Source: UMGS1251 sp036666555
GTDB taxonomy: Bacteria > Bacillota > Clostridia > Lachnospirales > Lachnospiraceae
Direction: 5' to 3'
DNA: 5,424 bases
NCBI GenBank assembly: GCA_036666555.1
Contig: JAVWVS010000053.1
Location: forward strand, 1 to 5,424
The notes below the pieces were generated by a model. It searched no databases, was not told the origin of the DNA, and saw only the letters and a list, made by a program, of their open reading frames with translations. Below are positions 4,834 through 5,424 of this stretch, one piece after another (the stretch's first letter is position 1; the number at the start of each line of letters is the position of its first letter). Made by a program: the position numbers and the translations under genes.

Positions 4834-5403
4834 ATGGAAGTAAAGAGAACTATTAAGACAAATGTTAAATCTTTTGAGCTTGGCGATGTTATCAGCTTCA
4901 AGATGAAAGATGGTGAAAAGGTACAGGCAAAGGCAGTGAAGAAAACTGAGGAAGGTATGTTGTTTATCACCGTGGATTGTTTGAAAGACGAATATCGGAT
5001 GTTCAAGAATCCGGACGGTATGGGAAGTATGGAACTCAACTACTTCAACTCTGATTTGAGACACGCTCTCAATGGAGAAATACTTGACCGCTTCCCGGAC
5101 GAAATCAGAAGCCGCATGGACTATATGAGAATTGGTGTTAATTACACATTCGACCTTCTCCGTATTCCTACAGAGAGAGAAATCTTCGGTGCGAATCCTT
5201 ATGACAAGGAAGAATCCAATACTGTGAAGCAGTTTAAGGGTATGAAGAACAGTAGAAATCGCATTGCATTTCAAGGCTCTAAGACTGGCACATCCGAGTG
5301 GTATTGGTTGCAGCAGAATAGAGGTGTCAACTGCGCCGGTTATTCGGAATACTGCGATGCGTCTTACACTGGTGGTGTTCGCCCGGTATTTCTCTTATCC
5401 TAA
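4834..5403 (+). CDS. DUF6273-like protein with C-type-lectin-like variable tail
   Basis: A 189-residue protein of the DUF6273 type. The N-terminus (LGDVISFKMKDGEKVQAKAV at 17-36, then ITVDCL at 45-50) leads to the typical S-D-L-R-x-x-L-N segment SDLRHALNGEILDRFPDEI (73-91), then LLRIPTEREIFG at 108-119. The tail reads RNRIAFQG, then EWYWLQQNRG at 155-164, a variable stretch, and GVRPVFLLS at the end. WYWL followed by a variable loop and a GVRP ending is the pattern of C-type-lectin-fold ligand-binding domains that diversity-generating retroelements mutate. Between 5323 and 5370, 13 of 16 codons end in C or T, as expected where AAY template codons were mutated. No signal peptide or membrane segment is visible. 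Start: GGAGAG at 4823-4828, 5 bases upstream. Composition is richer in G+C than parB, suggesting separate acquisition. Its ligand and location are unknown. Confidence 0.75.
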   Translation: MEVKRTIKTNVKSFELGDVISFKMKDGEKVQAKAVKKTEEGMLFITVDCLKDEYRMFKNPDGMGSMELNYFNSDLRHALNGEILDRFPDEIRSRMDYMRIGVNYTFDLLRIPTEREIFGANPYDKEESNTVKQFKGMKNSRNRIAFQGSKTGTSEWYWLQQNRGVNCAGYSEYCDASYTGGVRPVFLLS

Positions 5404-5404
5404 A

Positions 5405-5424
5405 CCCTTGCCTCCTTGTGGGGG
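5405..5424 (+). terminator. Probable terminator or post-gene hairpin cut by the window end
   Basis: Two bases after the stop codon CCCTTGCCTCC begins, followed by TTGT and GGGGG at the edge. CCTCC (5411-5415) pairs with GGGGG (5420-5424) including one G-T pair, and the stem would lengthen if the next bases are CAAGGG. A T run cannot be seen. The same position could hold the hairpin found just after variable regions of diversity-generating retroelements. Confidence 0.4.

Noticed and set aside
4657..5274. 205-codon open frame on the minus strand
   Set aside because: It lies opposite the well-supported DUF6273-like gene and its upstream region, and its product shows no recognisable motif.
1..5424. 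CRISPR array, tRNA, rRNA or insertion sequence
   Set aside because: No spaced direct repeats, cloverleaf, rRNA sequence or transposase motif was seen on either strand.

Overview
The window looks like part of a mobile element (integrative conjugative element, phage-plasmid or plasmid) from a low-GC Gram-positive anaerobe, most likely a gut Clostridia/Lachnospiraceae-type Bacillota. This rests on the A/T-rich codon use, strong AAGGAGG-type ribosome binding sites, dense same-strand gene packing, and the gene families present. The species and the element type cannot be fixed from this stretch alone.

Layout. Positions 1-252 hold the possible tail of an upstream hydrophobic protein (to 47) and a small, apparently frame-broken ORF (80-170). 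From 253 to 4511 there is one tightly packed plus-strand block: a sigma-70 region-4-like phage-type regulator (253-750), an SSB-like OB-fold protein (786-1160), a small DUF6948-like protein (1202-1489), a glycine-rich repeat protein whose repeats are interrupted by a 100-N assembly gap (1504-2253), a ParA ATPase (2287-3153) and a ParB protein (3150-4511, ATGA overlap with parA). A 322-base stretch (4512-4833) follows with two possible short ORFs and a GC-rich hairpin. The last gene (4834-5403) encodes a DUF6273-like protein with a C-type-lectin-like tail ending in GVRPVF. The window ends inside what looks like a terminator hairpin.

How it may work together. ParA and ParB form a partition/maintenance pair. 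A 16-bp palindrome inside the parB coding region resembles a bacterial parS site with two extra central bases and is a candidate centromere. The SSB-like and sigma-like proteins fit replication/recombination and late-gene control of the same element. The DUF6273-like gene differs in base composition from the backbone. Its C-terminus is dominated by NNY codons, as expected of a diversity-generating-retroelement target, but no template repeat or reverse transcriptase is in the window. It is best read as a separate cargo module.

Most promising for follow-up: the parS-like palindrome, the possibly diversified tail of the last gene, and the unresolved 12-nt repeat tract in the glycine-rich gene.
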